Shown in pieces: positions 9,600-22,034 of a stretch of DNA of 64,000 bases. This DNA is from Gentiana macrophylla (Eukaryota > Streptophyta > Magnoliopsida > Gentianales > Gentianaceae). The translations under genes and the position numbers were made by a program. The DNA is taken from contig CM047815.1 in NCBI GenBank assembly GCA_026214975.1, forward strand, positions 76,661,299 through 76,725,298, given 5' to 3'. The notes under the pieces were generated by a model. It made no database searches, was not told the DNA's origin, and saw only the letters and a program-made list of their open reading frames with translations. The first letter of the stretch is position 1, and the number at the start of each line of letters is the position of its first letter.

Positions 9600-12500
9600 A
9601 GATATTGTCACCCACCTTTTCAAGGTATAAAAATACAACATCAAGATCAATGTATAGACGCTTATCCGATCAAAATCCCCGATGAAGACGACAAAAGAAA
9701 TATAAAAAATATTATTTCGCAAAATAATTATACAAATACTAATCTCCATACAATCGGAAAACAATTAAAAAAAATGGAAAAACACATGAAGATTAGTCAA
9801 ATTGAGAAAACTCCTCAGACTGAGAATTCCAAAATAGTAAAGAACACAACAACCCCAGTCTTCAAACCATACCAAGTGTCTTCTTCCTCTATCAAAGACA
9901 TACAAAAGAAAAAATCTGATTTATTCACAGATTTACAAAACAGACTTCAAAAGATGACAGCAAGCTCCTCTTCTGAAAATCAAATAGCACCCGACACCCC
10001 CACAACAACCCCTACAACCACATTACATATTAATATGATTGGAAAAGAATATGACACCCACTCACAAACAGACACTGATGCTTCACAAGATGAAAATCAA
10101 ATAAACAGAATAGGATGGAATTCACAACAAATCCCAAATCATCCTCTGGATATAATACCAGTAGAAACTCAAACGCAAAATCATTTTAATGCATCATCTG
10201 TTTACAATTGGAACTTAGATACTATGAATGAATATCAAATTCTATCCTTCTTACAACAAATGACAATGGCTGCAAATGCATATAGGACGCAACACGGAGT
10301 CCAAGATAGGACTACCGCAGAGCTACTAATTGCAGGCTTCTCAGGACAATTAAAAGGATGGTGGGATTTTTATTTAACACCTGACCAACATAACCAAATA
10401 CTTAATTCACTAAAATACGATGAAGAACAAAATCTGATTCTTGACGAACAACAAGAACCTTTACAGGATGTTGTATCCATGCTAATACATACTATCTCCA
10501 TACATTTTCTTGGAGATCCAGCAAAATTAAAAGAAAGAAATACTGAACTACTTTCAAATCTACGTTGTAAAAAACTTAGTGATTTTCAGTGGTATAAAAA
10601 TAATTTCCTAACAATGTTAATGCAAAGGGATGATTCCAATCAGCCTTTTTAGAAGGAAAAGTTCCTAGCAGGATTACCAACCTTATTATGAGAAAAGGTC
10701 AAAAATAGAATTCGTGAGAATTCTGGTAACCAAATTATTCCATATGATCAATATACATATGGACAACTAGTCAGTGTTATTCAACAATAAGGAATGAAAA
10801 TATGTCAAGACCTAAAACTTCAGAAACACATAAAATGGGAAATGAAAAAGGCTAATCTAGAACTTGGAACCTTTTGTCAGCAATTTGACAATAATCATTT
10901 TCAAAAGGAATCCTCCTGCAAAGGAAATTGCAAGAGACCCACTTTTAAAAATAAAACACCCTATCAAACTAATAGGAATGTTTACAGGAATAACAAGCAA
11001 ATAAAACAAACTTCAAACAATAATTTCTACAAAAATAAAAAATACACTAAATCAAAGCCAAATTGGAAAAGAGATATTGAATGTTATAGATGCCACAAGA
11101 AAGGACATACGGCAAATTACTGTAAACTAAAAAGAAGGCTTAATGAACTAAGTCTAGAAGACGACATTCTGAACAAAATTTCAAACTTACTCATAGATTC
11201 TGATAGTGACACATCTAATGAAGAAATCACAGATAACAATGGAAAAGCAAATATAGACGATACATTAACAAGTACTTTTGAGTCAGAAGAAGACAATGAA
11301 AAAAATGCTAAATGTTATCTCCAATGAACAACAGATCTTTATTGATATATTACAACAGATTAATGACCCAGCTATACAGCAACAATACCTCGAAAAATTA
11401 TTAGACACTCTTAAACATGAACCATTAGCACCAAGTACTTCCAGAGGTACTTATGATTTAACGACAACCCAAAATAGGAATAAAAATAAATAGGATAATA
11501 TTACAAATCACGATCTACAAAAACAAATTAAAGAAATAAAAAATGAATTAAAAGAGTTAAAAGAAAAACAAAAAAAATGATTCATTATTAATCAAAACCA
11601 TTATTGAAACAATAAAAGAAAATAGTGACATGCATACTGAAAATGAAGATATTACTCAAGAACTGCAAAACATTACAACAACCCCAACTGATTTCCTTTT
11701 TGTCTTAAAAGAAATTACATCGAGAAAATATATCATAAATATTACAATCAAATTCTTAAATGATTTTGAATTTAATACTATCGCACTATTTGATACTAGA
11801 GCAGACTTAAATTGTATAAAAGAAAGGTTTGTCCCTATAAAATTCCTAGAGCAAACCCATGAGAAAATTTCAGCAGCAAACAAGTCAAAAATAAAAATCT
11901 CTGCAAAAACAGAAGCTTCAATAAACAATGAAGGGGTCTCTTTACTGACATCCTTTGTAGTTGTCAACGATATCCATCATTCCGTAATCCTTGACACTCC
12001 ATTCATAAACCTTATCACCCCATACAAAGTTTGTCCAGATTCCATTACCTTCAAAATAAATAATAAAAAACACAAGTTTCCGTTTTTAGAAAAACCAAGA
12101 ACTAAATGTTTAAATTTATTAAAAGCTTCATTTATACATGAAAACACCATCAATAATATAATATATAACAAACAATTTCAGCTAAATGAATTACAAAAGG
12201 ATGCTTCCTTACAAATAATCAATAGGTTGCTTAACCAACCCACAATAAAAGAAAAAATACTACGATACAAAAAATATTTACATTAAAAGTTTGTGCCGAA
12301 CTACCAAATGCTTTCTGGAATAGAAAGCACCATATGGTTGATCTGCCGTATGACATATCTTTTCAAGAAAAAGATATACCTACTAAAGCCCGGCCAATAC
12401 AAATGAATAAAGACCTCGAACAATTTTGTAGAAAAGAAATACAAGATCTTGAAACTAAAAAATTAATCTCTAAGACCAAATCACCTTGGAGTTGTTCTGC

Positions 12501-14280
12501 TTTTTATGTTAATAAAGCATCCGAAATCAAGAGGGGAACTCCTAGGCTCGTCATTAATTATAAACCACTTAACAAGGCATTAAAATGGATTCGTTATCCC
12601 ATACCAAATAAAAAGGACCTCCTAAATAAACTCCATGACGCTTTCATATTTTCAAAATTTGACATGAAATCAGGTTTCTGGCAAATCCAAATAAAGCCAA
12701 CAGACAGATATATAAAACAAAGATTTACTGATTCCGTTTGGGCAATACCAATGGAATGTAATGCCTTTCGGCTTGAAAAATGCTCCTTCTGAATTCCAAA
12801 GAATTCTGAATGACATATTCAATGATTACTCAACATTTTGTATTGTTTATATTGATGATGTACTTATATTTTCCAAAACTATTGATGAACATTTCAAACA
12901 CTTAAAAACATTTTTATATGTAATTGAAAAAAGCGGTTTAGTAATATCCGAACCTAAAATGTCGATTTTCCAAACAAAAATAAGATTTCTTGGGAACTAT
13001 ATTACTCAAGGAACAATTACACCCATAGAAATATCGCTAAATTTCACCACAAAATTTCCAGATAAAATAACTGAAAAAAACAACTACAACGCTTCTTAGG
13101 ATGTTTAAACTATGTTCTAGACTTTTACCCAAATCTAAACAGAATAGCAAAACCACTCCATGACCGACTAAAAACAAATCCTACACCTTGGAATTCAACA
13201 CATACAAAAATTGTACAGCAAATTAAAAAACAAGTCACGGATATTCCTTGTCTACACCTAGCAGATCCAACACTACATAAAATAGTAAAAACTGATGCTT
13301 CTGACATAGGTTATAGTGGAATCCTGAAGCAGAAACAAGATTCTAAAGAACTAATTGTTCGGTTTACACCTGCACATTGGAATGATACACAAAAGAATTA
13401 TTCTACAATTAAAAAGGAGATTTTAACCATTGTTTTATGCATTCAGAAATTTCAAAGTGATTTACTAAACAAAAAGTTTTTAGTAAGTATAGATTGCAAA
13501 AGTGCAAAAGAAATTTTACAAAAAGATGTACAAAACCTTGCATCAAAGCAAATATTTGCACGATGGCAAGCAATTTTAAGCATTTTTTATTTTGATATTG
13601 AATTCGTAAACGGGGATACAAATTCAGTCCCAGATTTTCTTACCCGCGAATTCCTACAAGACAGATCCGATGGCCCCAAAAGTTGACAAAGGGAATAACA
13701 CAGCAAATACAAATGTTACAAAACCAAAAATGTCTTGGTATGACATCACAGTCAAAGGAGAATAGGATGCCAACATAGAAGAAACAGGACTTAGACAAAT
13801 GCATTTATCTCAAACTACACCAAACACACAAAAACTCCTACAACTGCCCATACAATTATCATCATCACCAAGACCTACAGCACCATCATCAAGACACCTA
13901 GCATCATCATCGACAAGACCCATTGTTAATAAAGGGAAGCATGGTTACAAACATTACACGAGTAGTAACCAGTAGCTCCAATAATTACTCGTATACAGTT
14001 TACTACTCGTGTAATAATTACACACATTACAGTTGACAAAGGGAAGCATGGTTACAAACATTACAAAGACACCAGCAAAATAAGATACAACCTACTGCAA
14101 CTACAAGATTTTCAGAAAGAAAAGCACAAATGGCAGCCTTATTAGCTGCATCAAAAACAGATGAGGAGTTACAACAAATCCTATCGCAATATGCTTCTAC
14201 TTCACAAACATCGCCTATCAGTTCAACTGCATCAGTTAACGATGGTGAGGAAGAAGAAGATTATTCACCATTGCTCTAAA
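9600..14280 (+). pseudogene. Endogenous pararetrovirus (Caulimoviridae) polyprotein, broken by stops and frameshifts
   Basis: Domains in viral order on one strand are: a coat-protein-like region (about 10200-10650); a zinc knuckle with CCHC spacing (11082-11123); an aspartic protease region in which the usual Asp-Thr-Gly reads Asp-Thr-Arg (about 11790-11800); reverse transcriptase with active-site YIDD (12848-12859); RNase H (about 13270-13640); and a further tail with a stop near 14278. The RT/RNase H type matches caulimovirids rather than Ty3/gypsy. The movement-protein region is absent: coding similarity begins abruptly beside the AT repeat. The frame is interrupted by stops or shifts near 10650, 10690, 10788, 11325, 11491, 12284, 12710-12770, 13050-13100, 13684 and 13763, so the copy cannot be expressed as a polyprotein. 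The genus is not certain; Florendovirus- or Petuvirus-like is possible. Confidence 0.85.
13931..14064. repeat. 27-bp direct duplication flanking a small foldback sequence within the pararetrovirus
   Basis: A 27-bp sequence (AAAGGGAAGCATGG...) occurs at 13931-13957 and 14038-14064. Between them is a perfect 15-bp inverted repeat, TTACACGAGTAGTAA at 13954-13968 and its complement at 14000-14014. This could be a tiny inserted foldback element or a slippage or rearrangement product. Confidence 0.75.
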
Positions 14281-14345
14281 AAAAAAGTAGTGAAAAAAAA
14301 AGTAATGAAAAAAAAAAAAAGAAAGAAAGAAAGAAACGGAGATAA
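14281..14345 (+). repeat. A-rich purine tract following the viral frame
   Basis: Runs of A interrupted by GTAGTG/GTAATG and GAAA units follow the stop codon of the last viral open stretch. It is low complexity. Confidence 0.6.
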
Positions 14346-14349
14346 GAAA

Positions 14350-14470
14350 ATTTGATGCTTGCACAAACACTACACTACAAATACACACACTACACTAAAT
14401 TTGATGCTTGCACAAACACTACACTACAAAAATACAAACACTACACTACAAATACACACACTACACTAAA
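14350..14470. repeat. Tandem repeat of TTTGATGCTTGCACAAACAC-type units
   Basis: A unit of about 49 bp starting TTTGATGCTTGCACAAACAC is followed by a longer ~71-bp version that contains an internal duplication of the ACTACACTACAAA motif. It lies between the viral coding region and the putative viral promoter. Confidence 0.7.
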
Positions 14471-14973
14471 CAAAGTTACCTGCACCACTCACATCACACA
14501 CAAACACAATACTTTCCACCTAAGATATATCTCCGTACATATTTTACGCACACATTAATATATATATACATATATACAAAAATATATTATGCACACACAA
14601 ATATATGTACACACTTTTTATTACAAAAACTTATACACAGATACCTACGTATATATATATCATTACATACGTATATACCACAAGACACAGACATGAAGCT
14701 CAGCAAATATCAACATGACAAGACATCACTAAATTGAAAGGAGTTCGTTTATTACAAAACGACAAACGAAGACTCAGAAAAGGGATTCAACTACAAATAG
14801 CAGACAAGACAAGACACCACTAGCAATCAGTGGGAATCTATTAATGCAAGACGACAACAATACAATTCAGCAAAAGCTAATATGGCAGACAACACTCACA
14901 AAAGCAGAGACCACTCAACAAAAGATGACAAGGCTTTTAATTATTGTAATAGTTTTAAATTATTGATAATTTC

Positions 14974-15064
14974 ATTATATAAGGAGGGAAACATAGAAGT
15001 GAGGGGGAGACTCTCAGAATACAATTTACAAGTTTCATTTTTATAAGTTTTCTCTGCAAATAAA
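14974..15064 (+). promoter_or_regulatory. Putative pararetroviral promoter TATA box and downstream poly(A) signal
   Basis: TATATAAGGAGG starts at 14974, and an AATAAA hexamer lies at 15059-15064, about 85 bp downstream. A TATA box followed closely by a poly(A) signal is the arrangement caulimovirids use to make a terminally redundant genomic RNA. Its position after the coding region fits a linearised circular genome. I cannot test promoter activity. Confidence 0.5.
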
Positions 15065-15099
15065 TTTCATTCCAAGGGAGCTTCAACTTCAACAATTTG

Positions 15100-16047
15100 T
15101 ATCTTCAACTTCAACCATTTGTATCACATTTTCAAAACCCTTTAATTAAGGTATAAATTTACATGTTTCTTTTGACAAAACTTTAGCATATTTCATTACC
15201 GTACATTTCTTTAGCATATTTCATTGCCGTCCAATTTACAATTTACAATTGTTATAGTTTGTTTCTTTACAGTCTTTTATTATTGTTAGTTTGTATATTA
15301 CAATCCTTTTTCAAGTTAGTATAACCTTGCTCAAGTAGAATTGTTACACTACAACCAAAGGACACTGCGTATGGTGAACACCGCACCACAATACATTCAG
15401 CACCTCAAGGGCACGGATAGTTCCATGAGGAAGATCACACGAGTCCCTTGGCATCAGACCAAGTGAAGAGGTGCAATAGTTTCATGCTGCGAAGATTAAA
15501 CATGTCTCAATAATGATTATAGTGTTTTAGCATTTAGACTCATCACTTATGATTGAACGTGCCTCCCCAATGATTATATTACGAGTTTAATCTAACCACC
15601 TAATTAATTCACATAAAAATGCTTCTTAAGGACTTCTAGTCCTAGACAATCTATTGACGCTACCTAGCACGTTGTAAAAGGACCATCGATTACTAAGTCA
15701 ACATCCCACAAGGCCTAAACAATAGTCTTTTGGTGCTCCTACCTTCTCTCCGTAGAGGGTCTCAATTATGGTGTTAATTAAGCCGGAGCTATTAGAAGTC
15801 GATGTTAGACATTGTCAATTACCATATAATGCCCCAAAGACATGCACACCAAACAACATAAAGTTGTACACAAGAAATCATTGAAACAGGGTGAACATGC
15901 ACTTTGGTGCCTGCCAAAACCACGTCCAGAACACATTGATGAAATGTAAAACTTTGACGCCTGCCAAACCACATTGGCGCCCACCAAAACCATGTCTAGA
16001 ACATTGATACCATTCTATTTTACCATAATCAATGATCCCTAGGCCTT
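15100..16047. other. Intergenic or viral leader-like sequence, not resolved
   Basis: The first part may be pararetroviral leader, but no coding motif is present. Near 15900-16000 there are diverged repeats of a GCCTGCCAAAACCA motif. No gene seen. Confidence 0.35.
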
Positions 16048-16310
16048 GTTTGGATTGATGAAATGTAATGGAATTGAATGTTTTTTCATTCAATTCTATC
16101 AATTGGCATGTTTGGAAAACATAAGAATGGATTTTATTTTGATTCCATTGGAATGAAAATGAGGTATTTTCATTCCATTAAAAAAGCTATGGAATGGCTA
16201 GAATGGATTAAAAAGGATTCTATTCCACTGCCTACCAAACGCAGCAATGGAATGATATTATTTCATTCCATCAGATTCATTTCATTCTATTACATTCCAT
16301 CAATCCAAAC
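16048..16310. mobile_element. MITE with ~28-bp terminal inverted repeats
   Basis: The left end GTTTGGATTGATGAAATG (16048) is mirrored by the right end ending CATTCCATCAATCCAAAC (16310), so the 263-bp unit folds on itself. The interior is full of GGAATG/CATTCC motifs and has no coding frame. This is a typical non-autonomous DNA transposon. The superfamily is uncertain because I could not fix the target duplication. Confidence 0.75.
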
Positions 16311-16404
16311 GAGTCATGGTGTGTAGTGGAAGGTGTAGTGGATATAGGTAGTGGATGTATCACCACTAAAAAGGGAATTCGATTACATTCTTTTCCAAGA
16401 CAAC

Positions 16405-17037
16405 TGACGAGGCTGGAAATCGTCGATGATAAATCTAGGGTTGTTCTCCTACTGACAACCTACAAAAGCTTCAAGAACATTAAAAACGATAAAAAGATGG
16501 GGGTGTTTTGGTGGTTTAAACTGCACTTGAGAAGCTATATCTCAAGTTGCCTACATATCCAATGCGTGTATTGGAATCAAGACTTCGTAGTTCCTTAGGG
16601 ATTGTTTATATAAAGGGGCGTTATGCCCTAAGCCGTCGTGGGCCTTTGTCCTTGTTGGGCTTGGATTTCATGTTCCCTAAGGAATAAATAATTACGATCT
16701 GATCTCCTTGATTTTAGGAGATAATTATGGACATATTAAATGTCAGAATCAGAGTCTTGATGACTCGGGATCCTTTCCATGTTTATCTGTTTATCATACA
16801 TGTGGGAAATACGATTGAGGATTGACTTTGGCCAACATAGATGGCCCGAGCTGAACTGGCTGAACCCTTCCGTGCTTTGTCCGACCTACGGAGGTCGGCG
16901 AGGATAGCCGAGCTGGGATCAATTTGGATTCTTGTGTAGGGCTCTTGGCTCTTAAGATGTTGACTCTCTCAATCTATATTTATTATTATGCTGATGTGGA
17001 GGTGACACGTGGCGAGGTGCTGATCCAACCCTCATCA
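16405..17037 (-). repeat. 3' LTR of the LARD-like element
   Basis: 633 bp, about 90% similar by eye to 23999-24638. It starts TGATGAGGG and ends CGTCA on the minus strand. It contains a TATATAAA-like box (about 16608-16615). Confidence 0.88.
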
Positions 17038-17749
17038 TAATCCCCCAGATCCAGCTGAGCTCTTGAGGTCGGCTCGGATATGTTTAAGGTTATAGCACGG
17101 CCACGGCTCTCTAGGCTTGCAGAGTTGTTATGCAGCCTATTCTTCCAACTGGCAGAGTTCCGTTGTAACTCTGCTATGACTTTGCGGAATTCGAGGCGTC
17201 TTAGCCAATGATTTTGGTTGTGCGGTGGCGTTCAAGAACAAGAAGAAAATGTTGTGTTTGTGATTGTGAGCTGAGCCGTAGAAGGCTGCCTACGTACCCT
17301 TAGCTTGTAAGGGATCAAACCTGATTTACGTAGTTCTTTGAAAATGAGAGCCCTTTTTTGTCAAGGGTACGATGCTGCTATTTATAGGGCCATGAGTTGG
17401 TTGGCACCAGGCTGTCATCAGGCTGTTGGACGAGCTGGCAAATTGGGAAGCAGCCGGACTGAGATCGGTCTTAGAGTGCCGAGCTGAAGAGCTGGTGAAC
17501 TGAGATCCTTTGGCGAGATAAGAGCTTTAAGGACTGAGAACGTTGTTAATGATCTTTGTTGCCTTGTTGTGTTGGCTTTGTTCACGTTGAAGGATGGCGA
17601 GCAGGGCCACTTAGCGTAGTCTGCGATGTTGTGCTTAGGTAGTGACCAGTTTTAAGTGCGTCACACTTAAGAGCGTAAGGCCACATTTTTTAGAAGATTC
17701 GCTTGGGGGCGAACTTTAAATAGGATGCCGAGCTGGAGTCGGGCGAATA

Positions 17750-17935
17750 AAAGATTCTCTTGAGGGCTTATCAGACTGACTTCTAGCATTAAGCTTCTCG
17801 GCGAGCAGGGCCAGATTAGACTGACTTCTCGTGTTGAGTTTTTCAGCGAGCAGGGACAGATTAGACTTGACATCCCGCATTGATTTTTTCGGCGAGCAGA
17901 GCCAGATTAGACTGACTACACGCGTTAGTAAACGG
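17750..17935. repeat. ~58-bp tandem repeat inside the LARD-like element
   Basis: GCGAGCAGGGCCAGATTAGA-type units recur about every 58 bp. The same motif builds the array near 22.0-22.6 kb at the other side of the element. Confidence 0.7.
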
Positions 17936-18056
17936 ACGGGCTTATGATGCCACATCATTTAACGCACTCAATGCGTTTTTTAGTTGACATATGCTTGCTG
18001 AGTCTGACATACGGAGCTCAGATTGTATGTCCTGCGGACTTTATTGACTCCGACCT

Positions 18057-18735
18057 ATGGAACAGGAGCTGATCTATGGGATGATGGATATGGGGCTAGC
18101 TGATGCTAGCTTCAAGGTCATAGAATACGCAGGCTTGCTTTTCTTACTCGAGTTTTGTACTCTGGTTGTGTTTCTCACTTGTAGGGAATCTGAATCAGCC
18201 AGGACGTTTTCCCCGGATTGGGCAAGTTTTTCAGCCATTACTGGAGATTTGAAGAAGAAGGTTGCCGACCTGCAGCAGACCAAGCTTTGTTGAATCCAAT
18301 GATATAGAGATCAAGGCTCTCCAGAAGCAACTCCAAGCTCTGGAGGTTAAGCTTAAGTCAGAAGAGAAATTTACTGGGAAGGTCGAGCTAGAAGCTGCTA
18401 TTCCACCTCGGATTGTTAAGGCCATCCAAAAATATGAGGCATCAGAGGAGTTTACTCAGGCTTTGAAGCTGCTGCTTACTCCGGTCTTGAGCCACGGATA
18501 TACTTTAGGCGTGGATGATGCCAAGGGTCAGGTCGCCGACTTTGTCATGGACAACCTTCCTAGTGAGGCTCTTTATAATCCAGGATGAGTGTGGTCTATG
18601 ACACTTGGGTGAAGGACTTCAAGGCAGGGATATACATTGTGTCCGAGTACTCTCGGCGTGCTGCGGATGCTCTTACCTCGACTCTTGCTTCTTCAGAGAC
18701 ACCACAGTCCAGCCCCCGGTTCTTAGATCAGTAGG
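18057..18735 (+). pseudogene. Remnant of the antisense open frame (aORF) of a Tat/Retand-type gypsy element
   Basis: It runs opposite to the element's own orientation. The best-preserved stretch (18262-18588) encodes a coiled-coil-like segment (KALQKQLQALEVKLKSEEKF) followed by a block with the pattern ALKLLLTPVLSHGYTLGVDDAK. A matching block, ALKVLLNPVMHHGYTTGVDEAK, lies in the antisense frame at 57774-58178 of the second element. The N-terminal domain present in the second element is missing here, and the frame carries shifts and stops. Additional antisense ORFs are a known feature of some Tat-lineage elements; their function is unclear. Confidence 0.7.
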
Positions 18736-18879
18736 CTTGTGGACTTGTAGTTTTTGTTTTTGAAATTTTATTTCAAATGAAATTGTAATCTGTACAATTT
18801 GATGATAGAAGAACTATTTCGTTAAGTTCTCAGCCTTAACTTTATTTTGAGCATTTCTTTAAGCACTTATTTTAATGGT

Positions 18880-19690
18880 GAGGTACATTGCCCCCCCAGT
18901 ATACCAAGCATTAACTTGTAGTTTTGGATGGCATACTAATGGTTTTGTCATGTTTTCGCTCAGGTCTGTCCTACAGTCAACGAATGCAACTAAGTCTGAC
19001 TTGCGGGCTTAAAGAGATTGTTTTTTTGTTGAGCTCAATTGAGTCCAACATGTGGACTTTGGCTCAGGTCCGACTTGTAGACCTAATGAGCTTGTCCGAC
19101 AAACTTCGCTGAGTTCATCCTACGAAGCTCAGTTCGCGTCTGTCATGCAGACTTAGAATTTATCCTTTTGCAAACTTTGATGAGTCTGACCTATGAGGAT
19201 TAGGTCGAATCTATCTTGCAGATTTGATTTTAAGCTGAGTCCGTATTAGGGAGCTCGGATGTCAGTCCTGCTGACTTGGAATTTTACTCTTGATGAGTTT
19301 TCTTAACCCGAACTTCCAGTCTCTTAAGTGTTTTTCATTGTATAACTGGGACGTATTGCCCCTCAGCATGCCATGCACTAACTTGTAGTTTTTGGATGGC
19401 ATACTTGGTTGTTTGTTTGTCTATTCTCGAGTCTGACCTGTTGACTTAATTATTTGAGTCTGTCATACAGACCTATTTATTTGAGTTTGTCATGAAGACT
19501 TAGTTATTTGAGTCTATCATGAAGACTTTATTAGTTTGGTCTTTTCCGATTTGGCCAAGTCCGACCTGAGGAGCTCAGGTGTCAACCTTAGCGATTGGAG
19601 TGGAATCCACCATGCGGAGCCCGGCTTGTCTGGCTTGCAGACAATTTAGCGGACGTTTGTTTGGTCCGACGCGGGGAGCGCAGATGTCAT
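18880..19690. repeat. Internal non-coding repeats of the LARD-like element
   Basis: A motif containing TTAACTTGTAGTTTT.GATGGCATACT occurs at about 18908 and again near 19378. GTCTGTCATGCAGACTT-like units recur through the stretch. A CCCCCCC run at 18892 marks, on the minus strand, the same internal polypurine tract seen near 57595 in the autonomous relative. Confidence 0.6.
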
Positions 19691-19693
19691 ATT

Positions 19694-21644
19694 TGTTGAA
19701 ATAGTGTCCTAAATCCAATCGGGTTGGACCGGATCCGACCGGTTCGGATCATTTCTACTATTTCTTTATGTTAGTACATATATTAAATGGCTTTTTTGTT
19801 GTCATATATTTGTTCTTTTAAAGAACCAATTATGAATTGTTATATGATAACGTTCTTAGTATTAAACTGTGATAGAGAAACCATGATAGGCGATTATGGT
19901 TGATGAGATCTCTAATCACTTTAATAAGTTTGATACTTAAATATCTCTAGGCTGATGTACTATTAAATAGGACATTAATAGTATAAACGGGCTAGCACGT
20001 ATTAGATGTCTTATGTCTTTAAGGGCAGGGATAGATCTCGTCTATCGAAGTGTAGAGACACTACGTGGACGTGTATTAGAGAATGCGTACTTTAGACTGA
20101 CCCACTTACACTGTTAAGTGTCACACTATGTGGCGGTTGTGTAATTATCCTTAGGACCGGAGTCTTCAAGGCATCACGGTGTGGATTGTCATGCTTTGAC
20201 ACTATTGAGGTTTCCCCTAGCCATGGGGCGATCATGCGGTAGTGATTGGGTGTGATACTGAAGCATGCGGAGTATACATGTTTGGTCGTCTGGAAATCGC
20301 GTACCCTATCAGTAGGGGTGAATATCCGAAAGGGCCTTCTTATAAGGAATGTCTTACTCTCGTGAATCTTTACAAAGTGGAAGTAAATGAGTTACTTTGA
20401 GAGAGCATGATATCCAGATTATAAGATACGGTCGTTAATTCTTGACACTCGACGTATGACCGTATGGATATTTTTACAACGATAGGATTCTATTTACACG
20501 GTAACTATTTCACATGAAAGGTAGTAGTCATTGCATTTGACTCTTCTGATGATTGGCGGTCACGGTGTGTTGCTAAACGCTATCCCGTGATCGGTGGGTA
20601 TGAAGGGCATTTTGGTAATTTGCACTTTGTGCCTACAACCAACATATTCGGAAACCTATCGGGTCAGACACATATAAACATCGAGTCGGAGAAAAATGCT
20701 GTTATAGTGATAACCAAATAAGGAAAGTTTATCTCACGACTATAAATGTTATAGTAGTAAATTAATATGGTGGTATTTATTTATTATGAATAAATTAAAT
20801 ACAAGATATTAATTATAATGATTAATTAAATATGTACATTGATACATATAATTTTGAAATAAATATATATATGATATACATGTATTTTGTGAATTAATTG
20901 ATCATAGTATTATATTAATTAAAGAAAATCTCAATTCTCAAATTAGTTGGGAAATGGGATGCCACTTTTAAATGTAATGGATACATTTGAGTTGTACAAT
21001 TTAATTAATAAGATTACCATAACATTAATATTAGATATTAATTTATTTTGAAAAAATAGATTTATGGTAATATGATAAAGATATATTCAATATAAGATAT
21101 TGTCAATATATATTTTGGAATATATTTAATATAAGATATTGAATATAAATAAGATAAATAAATCAATTATATTTTACTTATTTTATAAGGAAAAAGTTTT
21201 ATTTCTCCTCAATCTACTAGGAAGCTAATCCCAATCAGATTGGGAATTGAGAGGGGCGCACCACTCCCTATATAAATTAACAAGGGGATGCCAAACTCTT
21301 TTGTACATTACAATTCCAAGAGCTAATAGTTCTTGTGAAAAATAGAGAGCTTTCTAGAGAGAGATTTATGAGAGAGAAAAAGTCGGTCTAGCAGCCGAGT
21401 TTTTCTGATAGCAATCCATGGTGGGATTCAGGCGAGGTGTTCGTGTGGATCACCGGTAGACGCCGAACGCTTGGGCGGCTTCGTGCAGAAACTACAACCG
21501 TAGACAAAGCGTCGATCCAATTGGATCAACCAATGTATTCTTTTGTCTACTTCTTTTATTCTTGTTGCTTAAACGAAGTCGATCTTGGGTAAAAGGAAAT
21601 CAAAATTTTGAATTCCGCTGCGTTCCCGCGTAGATTTCCTAACA
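19694..21644 (+). mobile_element. Nested solo LTR (1951 bp) with 5-bp target duplication ATATT
   Basis: The unit starts TGTTGAAATAG and ends CCTAACA. It is flanked on both sides by ATATT (19689-19693 and 21645-21649). It has no internal coding region and no second LTR. A TATA box (CTATATAAATTAAC, about 21268) followed by a leader suggests plus orientation. This is the classic product of LTR-LTR recombination that removed an inserted retrotransposon. The superfamily is not assigned. Confidence 0.88.
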
Positions 21645-22034
21645 ATATTTTGGCGAACTGAGTCAGAAGTTTTGCTGACTTCGCATATTAAATTTCTACG
21701 AGTTGGGTCGGATTTTTCAGACCTCGCGTGTTTTTTGCTGAGCCCAACTTGGTGGAGCTCAAATATCATATTTTAATGGAGTCAGAAGCATTTCTGACTA
21801 CTTCAATGAGTTTGAGCTGTTGCAAACTTGATACATGCGTGTCTGTCCTGCAGATCTTAGTGACAAAATGCACAATGGAATGAGTCAGTATTATATCGAA
21901 ATAGCATTAAGGCGAACCTGATGGGACGATGTCCTTATCACGGGCTTGACCGCTTGGTGCACCAGAGGTGTTGTTGATCGTACTGATGGGACGATGGCGT
22001 TTAGAGTTGCTGCATTCATGGCAGTCAACTGCTC

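Noticed and set aside
9774..13100. Ty3/gypsy element rather than a pararetrovirus
   Set aside because: There is no integrase and no LTR pair, and the coat-protein, RT and RNase H blocks have caulimovirid features; the position of the promoter and poly(A) signal also fits a circular viral genome.
14161..14355. Lysine-rich 64-residue open frame as a small basic protein
   Set aside because: It runs from the viral tail into an A-rich low-complexity tract in a different frame; its composition comes from the A-run.
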